From: Actinomycetota bacterium
GTDB lineage: Bacteria; Actinomycetota; Acidimicrobiia; Acidimicrobiales; Ilumatobacteraceae
DNA: 64,000 nt
Direction of reading: 5' to 3'
NCBI GenBank assembly: GCA_016700055.1
Contig: CP064997.1
Location: forward strand, 2,046,001 to 2,110,000
In this document: positions 45,517 through 54,576 of the stretch, in pieces
Numbering within the stretch: the first letter of the stretch is position 1
Layout of the letters: each line of letters opens with the position of its first letter
Position numbers and translations under genes: made by a program
Notes under the pieces: model-generated
Seen by the model: the letters and a program-made list of their open reading frames with translations, nothing else
What the model was told of the DNA's origin: nothing
The model's database searches: none

Positions 45517-45830
45517 CGGGAAAACCCGAGCTGGGCCTTTGCCTCGTCGGAGAGACGGGCCGGGCTCCACGGTGGGTCCCAGACGGTGTTCACCACGACG
45601 TGGCGATCAGGCAGAACTGCCGCGATCGCGTGTGTGGCCTCGGCCGGGAGCTGTTCGGACACCGGGCATCCGGGTGTGGTGAGCGTCATGTCCACCTCGA
45701 CGACGTCGCCGGTGCAACGGATGTCGTACACCAACCCGAGCGAGACGACGTCGATGCCGAGCTCTGGGTCCCATACCGTGCGCAGTGCATCGGCGACGAT
45801 GCCGTTCTCGTCCTTCGCCGCGGTGCTCAT
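45513..45830 (-). CDS. DUF59/MIP18-family metal-sulfur cluster assembly factor
   Basis: The 105-residue protein has VWDPELGIDVVSLGLVYDI and TLTTPGCPVSEQL with the conserved C55, as in SufT/PaaD/MIP18-type proteins that help mature Fe-S proteins. It is coupled by ATGA to the upstream membrane-protein gene and by TTGA to the regulator gene. It may serve the radical SAM protein or the regulator in this operon. Confidence 0.9.
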   Translation of the reverse strand: MSTAAKDENGIVADALRTVWDPELGIDVVSLGLVYDIRCTGDVVEVDMTLTTPGCPVSEQLPAEATHAIAAVLPDRHVVVNTVWDPPWSPARLSDEAKAQLGFSR

Positions 45831-47167
45831 GTCCTGGCATCCTCCAATGGCTCGTTCGACGGCGGCGTCGACGCCGGCGTGGTCGGCTCGGATCCTTGCC
45901 TGGCGAGTTTCAGCACCCGGCGGGGCCCGCTCGCGAGGTTGACGGTGGCGACCAGACCGGCGGCGGCGACACCGACGCCGCCGAAGGTGACCGGGGTGGA
46001 CGTCGCCGAGAGGACGCCGGCGAGCACGGCGCTCATGCCGGCGGCGAGTGACAGCCAGGTGAAGCGTGCGGGCAGCGGTCGGTAGAGGTCGCCGAACAGC
46101 AGCGGCTTGCCAAGCGGTCCCTTCTGCACCCCGCGGGAGCGAAGAGCGCTGTACCCGATGAACGGCACGATCTTGTGGGCGTGGCCGACGACGGCCAGCG
46201 CCAGCCACGCGATGAGCGAAACCACCTCGGCGGTCACCAGCCGCACCCGCGTCGCGCTCGACACGTCGAGCAGCGCTGCTGCAGCGGCGCAGATCACCGC
46301 CGTCACGAGGAACGCCGCCGACGTGACGAGGTAGAGGTGCAACAGCTCGAGTGAGCGGCGGCGGTGCCGGATCGACGACGCCAGCGAGGTGAGGTGAGCC
46401 ACCAGGCCGACGCCGACGGCCAGACCCCCGGCGAAGGCGAGCGCGGGAATGGCGAACAACAGGCCGGGAGCGACGAGCGCCGTACCCCCGGCGACCGACC
46501 ACACCGCTACTGCTCCCGAGCGCGACGACGGACGGTGGGCGAGGAGGAACATCGGCCACAGCTTCTCGGCGACCGAGATGTAGGTGAGCCCGAGCCAGCC
46601 GAGCAGACCGAGGTGCACGTGCGCGAGCAGGCGGTGGTGGAGCAGCGGGAACCAGCCGGTCTGGCGGTTGAACGCGTAGACGACGCCGAAGCAGACGGTG
46701 ACGACGAGGAACCCGACGGAGAGCTGCAGCCCCCGCCCGGGCAGACCGGCATCGGTCGAAGCGAGCGGGCGTGACAGGTTCCAGGCCGCCAGGCACACCG
46801 TGGCCAACCCGATCAGCCCCCCGGTGGGGATCAGCCACTCCGGACCGTGCGCGAGGCCGCTCGGCAGCAGCCACGCCGTGGCCACGATGCCGACGAAGGT
46901 GAACCGCGCGGCAGCGACGGAGCGCAGCGCCCGGCGGCCGACGACGGGGCCGAACTGGTGCAGCGCGCCGAGCACGGAGACGCTCAAGAAGGCGAGCACG
47001 CCGACGTGCGCGGCGGACGCGACCCCGGGGTGGGTGGGGGTGACCACCACCTTGTCGGCGGCGAGCGCGGTGGCGGCGCCGAACGCAACCAGCCCAACGC
47101 CACCGGCGGCGAGGAACGAGAGCGGCACCGAGGCCGGGGGGACCACAGCCATCGGCGAGGCGTGCAT
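45827..47167 (-). CDS. CcoN/NnrS-like heme-copper-type membrane protein
   Basis: The 446-residue protein has about 12 hydrophobic segments. Histidines recur at membrane positions: LGALHQFGPVVG, LLHHRLLAHVHLGLLGWLGLTYISVAEKLWP (an HxH pair followed by GW, as in CcoN-like proteins) and VGHAHKIVPFIGYSAL. These suggest bound heme and perhaps copper, as in cbb3 oxidase subunit I or NnrS, but electron-entry subunits are not encoded nearby. It begins the operon with DUF59, SufR-like and radical SAM genes. A role in nitric oxide reduction or tolerance is a reasonable inference. Confidence 0.7.
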   Translation of the reverse strand: MHASPMAVVPPASVPLSFLAAGGVGLVAFGAATALAADKVVVTPTHPGVASAAHVGVLAFLSVSVLGALHQFGPVVGRRALRSVAAARFTFVGIVATAWLLPSGLAHGPEWLIPTGGLIGLATVCLAAWNLSRPLASTDAGLPGRGLQLSVGFLVVTVCFGVVYAFNRQTGWFPLLHHRLLAHVHLGLLGWLGLTYISVAEKLWPMFLLAHRPSSRSGAVAVWSVAGGTALVAPGLLFAIPALAFAGGLAVGVGLVAHLTSLASSIRHRRRSLELLHLYLVTSAAFLVTAVICAAAAALLDVSSATRVRLVTAEVVSLIAWLALAVVGHAHKIVPFIGYSALRSRGVQKGPLGKPLLFGDLYRPLPARFTWLSLAAGMSAVLAGVLSATSTPVTFGGVGVAAAGLVATVNLASGPRRVLKLARQGSEPTTPASTPPSNEPLEDART

Positions 47168-47183
47168 TCTTCTAGCCTACAAT

Positions 47184-47209
47184 GTGGAAACAGTCCGAGG
47201 CTCTTCCAC
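47184..47209. promoter_or_regulatory. Inverted repeat GTGGAA-N14-TTCCAC in the divergent promoter
   Basis: GTGGAA at 47184-47189 and TTCCAC at 47204-47209 form a 6-bp inverted repeat between the CcoN-like operon and the gene at 47246. TACAAT at 47178-47183 is a possible -10 box. It may be the operator for the SufR-like regulator of the operon. Confidence 0.35.
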
Positions 47210-47245
47210 TGGGATGCCGTTCGTGGGGTAAGGCAGACTGCCGCC

Positions 47246-47704
47246 ATGGAATCCACTGACGCCACGGACGCCACCGGTGCATCGATCCCCGCCGAGATCG
47301 TGCGGCGCCGAAGCGACATCGGCGGTGCGGTCGCCGCGGTGGAGCGGGCACTGGAGGCGGCCGCAGGCACGCAGGAGTGGCAGACCCACGTGTCCGAGAC
47401 CATCGCCAAGCTGCGTCAGCTCGTGGCCGAGCAGGTCGTCGCGTACGAGGCCGAGGGCGGCGTGTTCGACGACATCGTCCTGCGGGCGCCGCGGCTCGCC
47501 TCCCACGTGAAGCGCGTGCGGGCGACGATCGAACCCCTCGCCTCACGCCTCGACGTGCTCTCCTCGCAGGTGTCGACGGACGAGCCCGACGTCGTGCGCG
47601 ACGGGGCGCTCGTCATCATCACCGACATCGTGCGCGCGCGCCAGAAGATCGCCGACCTGGTGTGGGATGCCTGCTCGGTGGACCTCGGCGGCAGTTCCTC
47701 CTGA
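47246..47704 (+). CDS. Helical hypothetical protein
   Basis: The 152-residue protein appears fully alpha-helical and charged (EWQTHVSETIAKLRQLVAEQVVAYEAEGGVFDDIVLRAPRLASHVKRVRATIEPLASRLDVL). The spacing recalls hemerythrin-like bundles, but the needed histidine ligands are missing. I do not recognise a family. It is divergent from the CcoN-like operon and may share its control region. Confidence 0.6.
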   Translation: MESTDATDATGASIPAEIVRRRSDIGGAVAAVERALEAAAGTQEWQTHVSETIAKLRQLVAEQVVAYEAEGGVFDDIVLRAPRLASHVKRVRATIEPLASRLDVLSSQVSTDEPDVVRDGALVIITDIVRARQKIADLVWDACSVDLGGSSS

Positions 47705-47722
47705 GGCCGCCGGGCCTCGCGT

Positions 47723-48142
47723 TCAGGAGTCCTTCGGGTCGGGCACCCCTCGGGGTGTGCCCTCGTGGTACTCGATGAGCTCGATCAGGTAACCGTCGAA
47801 GTCGTTGACGAACGCAACGGTGACGGGCCAGCGATCGAGCCGCTCCGGTGGCCGCACCGCCTCGCATCCTGCTTCTACGGCGCGGTCGTAGAGCGCCTGG
47901 CAGTCGCTCGTGTTCACGTAGAGCTTCCACATCGCAGTTCCCATGTCGACCGGCCCGGTCTGGTCGAGATGCTGGGCGAGCTGCAAGCGTGAGCCGCCTT
48001 CTGGCGCCTGGAGGACGGCTTCGCGCACGCCGGGGATGTCGGTGCGGCTCTGCACCGGGATGCCGCACACCCCCTCCCAGAACGAGACCGCCCGCTCCAG
48101 GTCGCTGACGTTGATGCAGATCTGGCCGAGAATCTGGCCCAT
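47723..48142 (-). CDS. VOC-superfamily (glyoxalase-like) protein
   Basis: The 139-residue protein has two beta-alpha-beta-beta-beta modules: GQICINVSDLERAVSFWEGVCGIPVQSR at the start and MWKLYVNTSDCQALYDRAVEAGCEAVRPPE with VAFVNDFDGYLIELIEY at the end. Metal ligands would include the Glu in YLIELIEY. VOC proteins include glyoxalases, dioxygenases and resistance proteins; the substrate is unknown. GGGGGGA precedes the ATG. Confidence 0.82.
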   Translation of the reverse strand: MGQILGQICINVSDLERAVSFWEGVCGIPVQSRTDIPGVREAVLQAPEGGSRLQLAQHLDQTGPVDMGTAMWKLYVNTSDCQALYDRAVEAGCEAVRPPERLDRWPVTVAFVNDFDGYLIELIEYHEGTPRGVPDPKDS

Positions 48143-48244
48143 TGGCGTCCCCCCGAAGTTCGCTGTGCGGCCACTTCCGACCGATCTGCGGGACTGTAGG
48201 TGCGATGCTGCGTTAAGGCCGAACCCGGACGCTCACCTCTACGC

Positions 48245-51200
48245 ATGGCATCTCGAACCCCTCGCCCCGAACCGTCCTCGCCGACGCGCGCGGCGCCGCG
48301 CCGACGCGAAGCTGTCGACGCGATCCTGCGCGACGGCCGTCTGCGGTACCCCGCGACCCTCCCGATCACCGATCGCCGTGACGAGCTGCTCGCAACCATC
48401 GGCGAGCACCAGGTGGTGATCGTCGCCGGGGAGACGGGTTCGGGCAAGAGCACCCAGCTGCCGAAGCTGTGCCTGGAGCTCGGCCGCGGGGTGGCCGGGA
48501 TCATCGGGCACACGCAGCCGAGGCGGATCGCCGCACGCACCATCGGGCAGCGGGTGGCCGACGAGCTCGGCACCGACCTCGGCAACGAGGTGGGTTACAC
48601 CGTGAGGTTCACCGACCGCGTCGGCGAAGCCACGCTCGTGCGGGTGATGACCGACGGCATCCTGCTGAACGAGCTGCACCGTGACCGCCTGCTGCGCCGG
48701 TACGACACGTTGATCGTCGACGAGGCCCACGAGCGGAGCCTGAACGTCGACTTCATCCTCGGCTACCTGAGACAGCTGCTCCCGAAACGTCCCGACCTGA
48801 AGGTGATCGTCACCTCGGCGACCATCGACACCGAGCGCTTTGCGGCGCACTTCGCGCGAGACGGCGTACCGGCCCCGGTGGTCGAGATCAGCGGACGGAG
48901 CTACCCGGTGGAGTTGCGCTATCGCCCGTACGGCACCTTCGACGACCGCGACCAGGTGCAGGCGATCTGCGACGCGGTGGTCGAGCTGGGTCACGCCGGC
49001 CCCGGTGACGTGCTCGTGTTCTTGAGCGGGGAGCGTGAGATCCACGACACCGCCGACGCCTTGCGCCGCCTCGATCTTGCGCACACCGAAGTGCTCCCTC
49101 TCTACGCCCGGCTCTCCTCGGTCGAGCAGCACCGCATCTTCTTGCCCCACCGGGCGCGGCGAATCGTGCTCAGCACGAACATCGCGGAGACGTCGTTGAC
49201 GGTGCCGGGCATCCGCTACGTCGTCGATGCCGGCACGGCGCGCCTCTCGCGCTACAGCCGGCGCCTGAAGGTGCAGCAGCTCCCGATCGAACCGGTGTCG
49301 CAGGCGTCGGCGAACCAACGCGCGGGGCGGTGCGGCCGGGTGGCTCCGGGGATCTGCATCAGGCTGTACGAAGAAGACGACTTCGCTGCTCGCCCCGAGT
49401 TCACCGAACCCGAGATCCTGCGCACCAACCTCGCGTCGGTGATCCTGCAGATGACCGCGATCGGGCTCGGCGACGTCGCCCGGTTCCCGTTCGTCGAGCC
49501 GCCCGATGCCGCGTCGGTGCGCGACGGCTACTTGCTGCTCGAAGAACTGGCGGCGATCGAAGCAGCCGATGCGCCGCGGGACAGCGGGGTGCGCCGGTTG
49601 ACGGCGGTCGGTCGTCAGCTCGCCCGCTTGCCGATCGACCCGCGACTCGGGCGGATGGTGGTCGCGGCCGAGCACCAGGGCTGTGTGCGCGAGGTGATGG
49701 TGATCGCCGCCGCGCTGTCCATCCAGGACCCACGTGAATGGCCGCAGGACTCCCGCGAGGAGGCGGCGCTGATGCACCGCCGGTTCGACGTCGCCGGGTC
49801 CGACCTGCTCTCGCTCGTCGCCCTGTGGGACTACCTGCGCGAGCGTCAGCGTGAGCTGAGCTCGAACCAGTTCCGCAAGCTGTGCCGCGCGGAGCACCTC
49901 AACTACTTGCGGGTGCGTGAGTGGCAGGACGTGTTCAGCCAGCTCCGCCAGGTATCGGGCGAGTTGGGCATCCGCTCGGGCACCGAGGCCGGCCATCCCG
50001 ACCGGGTCCACCAGGCCGTGCTCACCGGGCTGCTCTCCCACGTCGGCATGCGCGATCCCGTGGGTCGTGACTACCGCGGCGCGCGTGGCGGGCGGTTCGC
50101 GATCGCGCGCGGGTCGGTGCTCGCCAAGCAGTCCAGCCGCTGGGTGATGGCCGCAGAGCTGGTCGAGACGAACCGGCTGTGGGCCCGCCGGGTGGCGGCG
50201 ATCAAGCCGGAGTGGGCCGAGCACGCCGGCGCCCATCTGGTGAAGCGCTCGTACGGGGAGCCGTGGTGGGACGCCCGGCGGGGGGCGGCGGTGACTTCCG
50301 AGACGGTGACGCTGTTCGGCCTGGCGGTGGTCGCCGGACGTACCGTCGGCTACGACCGGGTCGACCCGGTCGAGGCGCGCGCGATGTTCGTGCGCCACGC
50401 GCTCGTCGAGCGCGACGTCGAAGGCCCTTGGGTGGCACGGCACAGGTTCTTGGCTCACAACCTGGAGTTCGTCGCTCACGTGCGTGAGATGGAGGCGCGT
50501 GTGCGCCGCGGTGACCTGCTCGACGACGAGGCGCTGTTCGAGTTCTACGACAGCCGGGTTCCCGACGGGGTGGTGACGATCCGTCACTTCGACCGCTGGT
50601 GGAAGCGGGCTCGTGCGGACCGTCCGGAGCTGTTGGAGCTCACCGACGACGTGGTCGGCGGCGCCGGCGGCGTCGCTTTCCGCCGTGACGACTACCCGGA
50701 CACCTGGGTCACCGGCGAACACCTCGAGCTGGCGTTGACCTACCGCTTCGACCCGGGCGGGCCGCTCGACGGGGTGAGCGTGCGCATCCCGCTGACGGCG
50801 CTGAACCAGGTGAGTGCAGACGGCTTCGACTGGCAGATCCCCGGCTACCGGGCCGAGCTGGTCGCGGCACTCGTGAGGACGCTGCCGAAGGACCTCCGCC
50901 GCCGCCTGATCCCGCTCGCCGAGAACACCCAGGCGGCTGCGGAGCGTCTCGGACCCCCAGGTGGGCGCCCCCTCGTCGAAGCCCTTGCCGGCGCGCTCGA
51001 CGAAGTGGTCGCCGGTGCGGGGGTCGACCCGGCCGCGTTCGACCCGGCCGGCGTGGCCGCTCACCTGCGGATGGGCTTCGTCGTCGCGGACGACGAGGGC
51101 AAGGTGCACGATGCCGGCTTCGACCTGGCGGCGATCAAGGGGCGCCTCGCGTCGGCCGCGAGGGCCGCGATCGCCGCGGCGGCCCCACTTGCCGAACGGC

Positions 51201-52054
51201 GCGGCATCGTCGAGTGGGACGTCGGGGAGCTACCCCGTGTGGTCGAGACCTCTCGCGGCGACCACGTCGTGCGTGGTTACCCGGCGTTGCTCGACGACGG
51301 CGACAGCGTGTCGCTCCGCGTGCTGACCAACGCCGATCTGCAGCAGCAGGTGATGCGCGCAGGTGTGCGGCGATTGCTCGTCCTGAGCGTCGCACCGTCG
51401 GTGCGCACGGTCGTGAAGCGTGCCGGATCGGCGCAACAGCTCGTCCGGGCGGCGCGCGAAGTGACGCTCGGCGAGCTCACGCGGGACTGCACCGTCGCCG
51501 CCGTCGACAAGCTGATGACAGATCACGGCGAGCTGCCGTGGGACGAGGCGGCCTTCGCGGAGCTGCAAGGTGACGTCCGGCGCGGCGCGCCAGATCTCGC
51601 CGCGCAGGCGCTGGTGACGGCTGCGGCCGTCGTCTGCCTCGCCGCGGACCTTCGGGAGCGCCTCGACCGGCTGGTCGCGCCGTCACTCCGGCAGACCGTC
51701 GCAGACGCCGCGGCACAGCTTCGCCGGCTGGTGCGCGCCGGGTTCGTGCAGGTGGTTGGCGTGGATCGCCTCCCGGACGTGCTCCGCTACGTGCGGGGCA
51801 TCGAGCACCGTCTGGAGCGGATCGCCGGCGAGGTGGGCCGCGACCAACGGCGCATGGCAGAGGTCGTGCCACTCGAGCGCCGATACGCCGAGTACGTGCG
51901 CGGTCTCGGCCACCGTCCGGTACCGCCTGCTGTCGTGGAGCTCGGCTGGCAGCTCGAAGAGCTGCGCATCGCGCTCTTCGCGCAGTCGCTCGGTGTGCGC
52001 GGCCAGGTCAGCGTGCGCCGGATCGATGCCGCACTGCGCGAGGTCGGCGCCTAG
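48245..52054 (+). CDS. hrpA: ATP-dependent RNA helicase HrpA
   Basis: The 1,269-residue DEAH-box helicase has Walker A GETGSGKST (about residues 62-70), DEAH at 159-162, SAT motif VTSATIDTERF and QRAGRCGR motif VI. HA2 and OB-fold regions follow, then the long C-terminal DUF3418 region typical of HrpA. It unwinds RNA and in E. coli helps with mRNA processing and rescue of stalled ribosomes. GTG 48200 is an alternative start, but the conserved part begins after ATG 48245. Confidence 0.93.
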   Translation: MASRTPRPEPSSPTRAAPRRREAVDAILRDGRLRYPATLPITDRRDELLATIGEHQVVIVAGETGSGKSTQLPKLCLELGRGVAGIIGHTQPRRIAARTIGQRVADELGTDLGNEVGYTVRFTDRVGEATLVRVMTDGILLNELHRDRLLRRYDTLIVDEAHERSLNVDFILGYLRQLLPKRPDLKVIVTSATIDTERFAAHFARDGVPAPVVEISGRSYPVELRYRPYGTFDDRDQVQAICDAVVELGHAGPGDVLVFLSGEREIHDTADALRRLDLAHTEVLPLYARLSSVEQHRIFLPHRARRIVLSTNIAETSLTVPGIRYVVDAGTARLSRYSRRLKVQQLPIEPVSQASANQRAGRCGRVAPGICIRLYEEDDFAARPEFTEPEILRTNLASVILQMTAIGLGDVARFPFVEPPDAASVRDGYLLLEELAAIEAADAPRDSGVRRLTAVGRQLARLPIDPRLGRMVVAAEHQGCVREVMVIAAALSIQDPREWPQDSREEAALMHRRFDVAGSDLLSLVALWDYLRERQRELSSNQFRKLCRAEHLNYLRVREWQDVFSQLRQVSGELGIRSGTEAGHPDRVHQAVLTGLLSHVGMRDPVGRDYRGARGGRFAIARGSVLAKQSSRWVMAAELVETNRLWARRVAAIKPEWAEHAGAHLVKRSYGEPWWDARRGAAVTSETVTLFGLAVVAGRTVGYDRVDPVEARAMFVRHALVERDVEGPWVARHRFLAHNLEFVAHVREMEARVRRGDLLDDEALFEFYDSRVPDGVVTIRHFDRWWKRARADRPELLELTDDVVGGAGGVAFRRDDYPDTWVTGEHLELALTYRFDPGGPLDGVSVRIPLTALNQVSADGFDWQIPGYRAELVAALVRTLPKDLRRRLIPLAENTQAAAERLGPPGGRPLVEALAGALDEVVAGAGVDPAAFDPAGVAAHLRMGFVVADDEGKVHDAGFDLAAIKGRLASAARAAIAAAAPLAERRGIVEWDVGELPRVVETSRGDHVVRGYPALLDDGDSVSLRVLTNADLQQQVMRAGVRRLLVLSVAPSVRTVVKRAGSAQQLVRAAREVTLGELTRDCTVAAVDKLMTDHGELPWDEAAFAELQGDVRRGAPDLAAQALVTAAAVVCLAADLRERLDRLVAPSLRQTVADAAAQLRRLVRAGFVQVVGVDRLPDVLRYVRGIEHRLERIAGEVGRDQRRMAEVVPLERRYAEYVRGLGHRPVPPAVVELGWQLEELRIALFAQSLGVRGQVSVRRIDAALREVGA

Positions 52055-52066
52055 CGACCAGCCCGA

Positions 52067-52543
52067 TCAGCCGTCGCACACGGCCACGACGCGCGCGTGC
52101 AGCGACGGCCACGAAGCGGCGAGCCCGGGATGGAGGGGGAAGTCGTCCACCTCGGCGAGCAGCACCCACTGCAGCGCCTCGGACTCGTGGTTCGCGGCGT
52201 GCGCTCCGGCGTCGCCGTGGGTCTGCGCGATCACCGTGTCGTAGCGCCAGTTGCCGTGGTCGTCGCAGTAGACCTCGGTCACTTCGACGACCGTGGCGTC
52301 GACGCCGGCCTCCTCGTGCGCCTCGCGCAGCGCGGCGGTGACGGAATCCTCGTGCGAGTCGATCGCGCCACCGGGTAGCGCCCAGGTGCCTCCGCCGTGG
52401 GTCCACGGCGCCCGTAGCTGGAGCAGTACGTGGGGCTCGGCGAGGTCACGGCGCACCAGCAGCAACCCGGCCGCGCCGTAGAGCCCCCAGTGCGGACGGC
52501 CGCACGCGCATGCCACCCAACCGTCGCCGTCACGGACTCCCAT
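52067..52543 (-). CDS. Nudix hydrolase
   Basis: The 158-residue protein has a complete Nudix box, GAIDSHEDSVTAALREAHEEAGV (GX5EX7REUXEEXGU). The opening WVACACGRPHWGLYGAAGLLLVRR resembles the actinobacterial NUDIX group with an N-terminal CxCG-like element. It hydrolyses a nucleoside-diphosphate-linked compound; which one is unknown. Confidence 0.9.
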   Translation of the reverse strand: MGVRDGDGWVACACGRPHWGLYGAAGLLLVRRDLAEPHVLLQLRAPWTHGGGTWALPGGAIDSHEDSVTAALREAHEEAGVDATVVEVTEVYCDDHGNWRYDTVIAQTHGDAGAHAANHESEALQWVLLAEVDDFPLHPGLAASWPSLHARVVAVCDG

Positions 52544-52575
52544 GCCTCGATGATCGCGCACCTCGATGGCTGCGC

Positions 52576-53490
52576 TCAGATCGACGTGTCGATCAGACCG
52601 TGCGCGATCGCCATCGCGTCGTCGATCGGGATCGCGAAGCCGATGTTCGACACCGACACTCCGGCGTAGCTCGCCGCGACGGCGGTGTTGATCCCGACGA
52701 CCTCGCCCGACGAGCTCACGAGCGCCCCGCCGGAGTTGCCCGAGCTGATCGCGGCGTCGGTCTGGACCAGACCGTCGAGGCTTCCCGAGCTGGTCTCGAT
52801 CGATCGGTCGAGTGCGGAGACGATGCCCTGGGTGACGGTCATCCCCCCTTCGAGGGCCAATGCGTTGCCGATGGCCAGCACGCTGTCGCCCACGGCCAGG
52901 TTCGTCGACGTGCCGAGGGGAGCGGCGACCAGCCCCGACGTGTCTTCCACGTGGAGAACGGCGATGTCCTGGGCTTCGTCGGAGCCGACGATGGTCGCGA
53001 GACGCGGTGCGGAATCGCCGACGGTGATGGTGATGCTCGTCGCGCCCTCGACGACATGGGCGTTCGTCAGGATGTAGCCGCCGCTCGCGTCGATCACCAC
53101 CCCCGTGCCGGCCCCGGCGCTCTGCCCGCGGAAAGGCCCGCGATCCACCGTGACCACGGTGTCGATCGAGACCACCGATGCCCCGACGGCGTCGAGCACT
53201 GCGGAGACGTCCATCGCGGAGGTGTCGTGGCTGACCTCGGTGGCCTGAGCAGCCGCGGCGGTCGTCGTGGCGGGCGTCGTCGCGTCGCCCGCGCCGGCCA
53301 GCCGGCCACCGAGGTAGCCCGAACCGAGTGAGATGCCGGCCATGGTGACGACCACGGCCGAGAGCGCGAGTGCCCGCCGCCCGCGGTTCGCGGTGCGGCG
53401 CGGCGGCTCCGGCGGGGGAGGCGGCGGCGGTGCCGGCCAAGCGTCGTCGAACAGGCCGGGGTCGAAGGTGATCTCGTCGAAGGTCCTCAT
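52576..53490 (-). CDS. Membrane-anchored HtrA-like serine protease without PDZ domain
   Basis: The 304-residue protein has a Pro-rich cytosolic N-terminus (residues 20-30), a membrane segment at about 38-62, a linker and a trypsin-like S1C domain with triad H145 (LTNAHVVE), D175 (AQDIAVL) and S253 (SSGNSGGAL). The chain ends soon after the protease fold, so the PDZ domain usual for HtrA is absent. It probably degrades or trims envelope proteins. Its ATG overlaps the LysR gene's stop (ATGA). Confidence 0.9.
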   Translation of the reverse strand: MRTFDEITFDPGLFDDAWPAPPPPPPPEPPRRTANRGRRALALSAVVVTMAGISLGSGYLGGRLAGAGDATTPATTTAAAAQATEVSHDTSAMDVSAVLDAVGASVVSIDTVVTVDRGPFRGQSAGAGTGVVIDASGGYILTNAHVVEGATSITITVGDSAPRLATIVGSDEAQDIAVLHVEDTSGLVAAPLGTSTNLAVGDSVLAIGNALALEGGMTVTQGIVSALDRSIETSSGSLDGLVQTDAAISSGNSGGALVSSSGEVVGINTAVAASYAGVSVSNIGFAIPIDDAMAIAHGLIDTSI

Positions 53491-54470
53491 ACCCCCGATG
53501 ATCGGCCCGCGAGATCGGAGTCAGCCGTGGGCGAGGTGAGAGCTCTACGTGAGCGCTGCCCGGCGATCGAGGCCCAGGCATCACACGCGAGCTCGACGAA
53601 GCGCTCCGCGGCGGGAGCACTCGAGCGCCCGTGGCGGCGGATGATCGAGATCACCCGGTCGGGGATGGGCGGGTCGATCGGGTGCACCTCGATGCGAGGA
53701 TCGTCGATGTCGACGGCGAGCAGCGGCAGCAAGGCCGCTCCCATGCCGGCGCGCACCATCGCCTGCACCGCGCTGTTGTCGTTGCTGCGGAACACGTACG
53801 CAGGCTCGGTGCCGGAGGCGGCGAGCCCGCGGTCGATGGTGCGCTGGCAGGCACCGTCGTTCTGTCCGATGAGCGGCGCCGACAGCAGCTCGCGCGTGGC
53901 GATCGGCCCGCCGGGTGCGACGCCGTCGAGCCAGCCGTGCCGGGTGACGGCGACGAAAGGATCCTCGCCCAGCGCGACAGTGTCGAGCGCGGACGCGTCG
54001 AAGTCGCCGGTGATGAAGCTGAAATCGAGCTCACCCGCGCGGACAAGATCGGCCAGCTCTTGGGGGTCGTCGGCTTCCGTCAGGCGGATCTCGATGCCGG
54101 GACGCTCGGCGCGCAGCAGCCCGATGATCCGCGGCAGCAGCTCCACCGAGACGCTCTGGAACGTGCCGATGTCCAGCCGGCCCGCCTCTCCCGCGCGGAA
54201 GCGGTCGATGTCGTCGGAGATCGCCGCCACCCGGGTGAGGATGTCGTCGGCGTGGCCGAGCAGCAGTCGCCCGAACGGCGTCAGCTCGACGGGTCGGGGT
54301 CCCCCGGGCCGGTCGAACACCGCCGCTCCGACCGCCCGTTCGAGCGCCGCGATCTGCTGGCTGACGGCCGATTGGGTGTAGCCGAGGCGGTCCGCCGCCC
54401 GCGCGAAGCCGCCCTCGCGAACGACCGAACGCAGCGCGATGAGGTGGCGCAGCTCGAGGTCCTGCAGCAT
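53487..54470 (-). CDS. LysR-family transcriptional regulator
   Basis: The 327-residue protein has a LysR helix-turn-helix (LRHLIALRSVVREGGFARAADRLGYTQSAVSQQIAALERAVGAAVFDR) and a C-terminal periplasmic-binding-like effector domain (LDIGTFQSVSVELLPRIIGLLRAERPGIEIRLTE). ATG 54470 gives the normal LysR N-terminus; an ATG at 54506 is also in frame. It is coupled to the HtrA-like protease gene and divergent from the small gene at 54577. Confidence 0.88.
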   Translation of the reverse strand: MLQDLELRHLIALRSVVREGGFARAADRLGYTQSAVSQQIAALERAVGAAVFDRPGGPRPVELTPFGRLLLGHADDILTRVAAISDDIDRFRAGEAGRLDIGTFQSVSVELLPRIIGLLRAERPGIEIRLTEADDPQELADLVRAGELDFSFITGDFDASALDTVALGEDPFVAVTRHGWLDGVAPGGPIATRELLSAPLIGQNDGACQRTIDRGLAASGTEPAYVFRSNDNSAVQAMVRAGMGAALLPLLAVDIDDPRIEVHPIDPPIPDRVISIIRRHGRSSAPAAERFVELACDAWASIAGQRSRRALTSPTADSDLAGRSSGV

Positions 54471-54492
54471 CCGCTCATGATAAGCCCGACTG

Positions 54493-54564
54493 ATGGTCAG
54501 AACCATTGATGATCGCTTTTAATTAACCACGGGTGTCCGTACCGTGGGACTGACGAAGAGTCAG
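54493..54564. promoter_or_regulatory. LysR intergenic region with nested inverted repeats
   Basis: Three short inverted repeats lie between lysR and the gene at 54577: ATGGT-N4-ACCAT at 54493-54506, CCACGG-N9-CCGTGG at 54527-54547, and CTGAC-N5-GTCAG at 54550-54564. The AT-rich TTTTAATTAA between the first two is the likely promoter core. One or more may be LysR sites. Confidence 0.4.
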
Positions 54565-54576
54565 GGAGAAGAAGTG

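Noticed and set aside
48239..51109. A 956-codon minus-strand open frame inside hrpA
   Set aside because: No recognisable domain, biased composition, and the plus strand has full helicase motifs.
54550..54564. CTGACGAAGAGTCAG as a fourth copy of the TCTGACG-type operator
   Set aside because: Only five bases of each arm match, the centre differs and it overlaps the ribosome site of a small gene; more likely chance or a LysR-related repeat.
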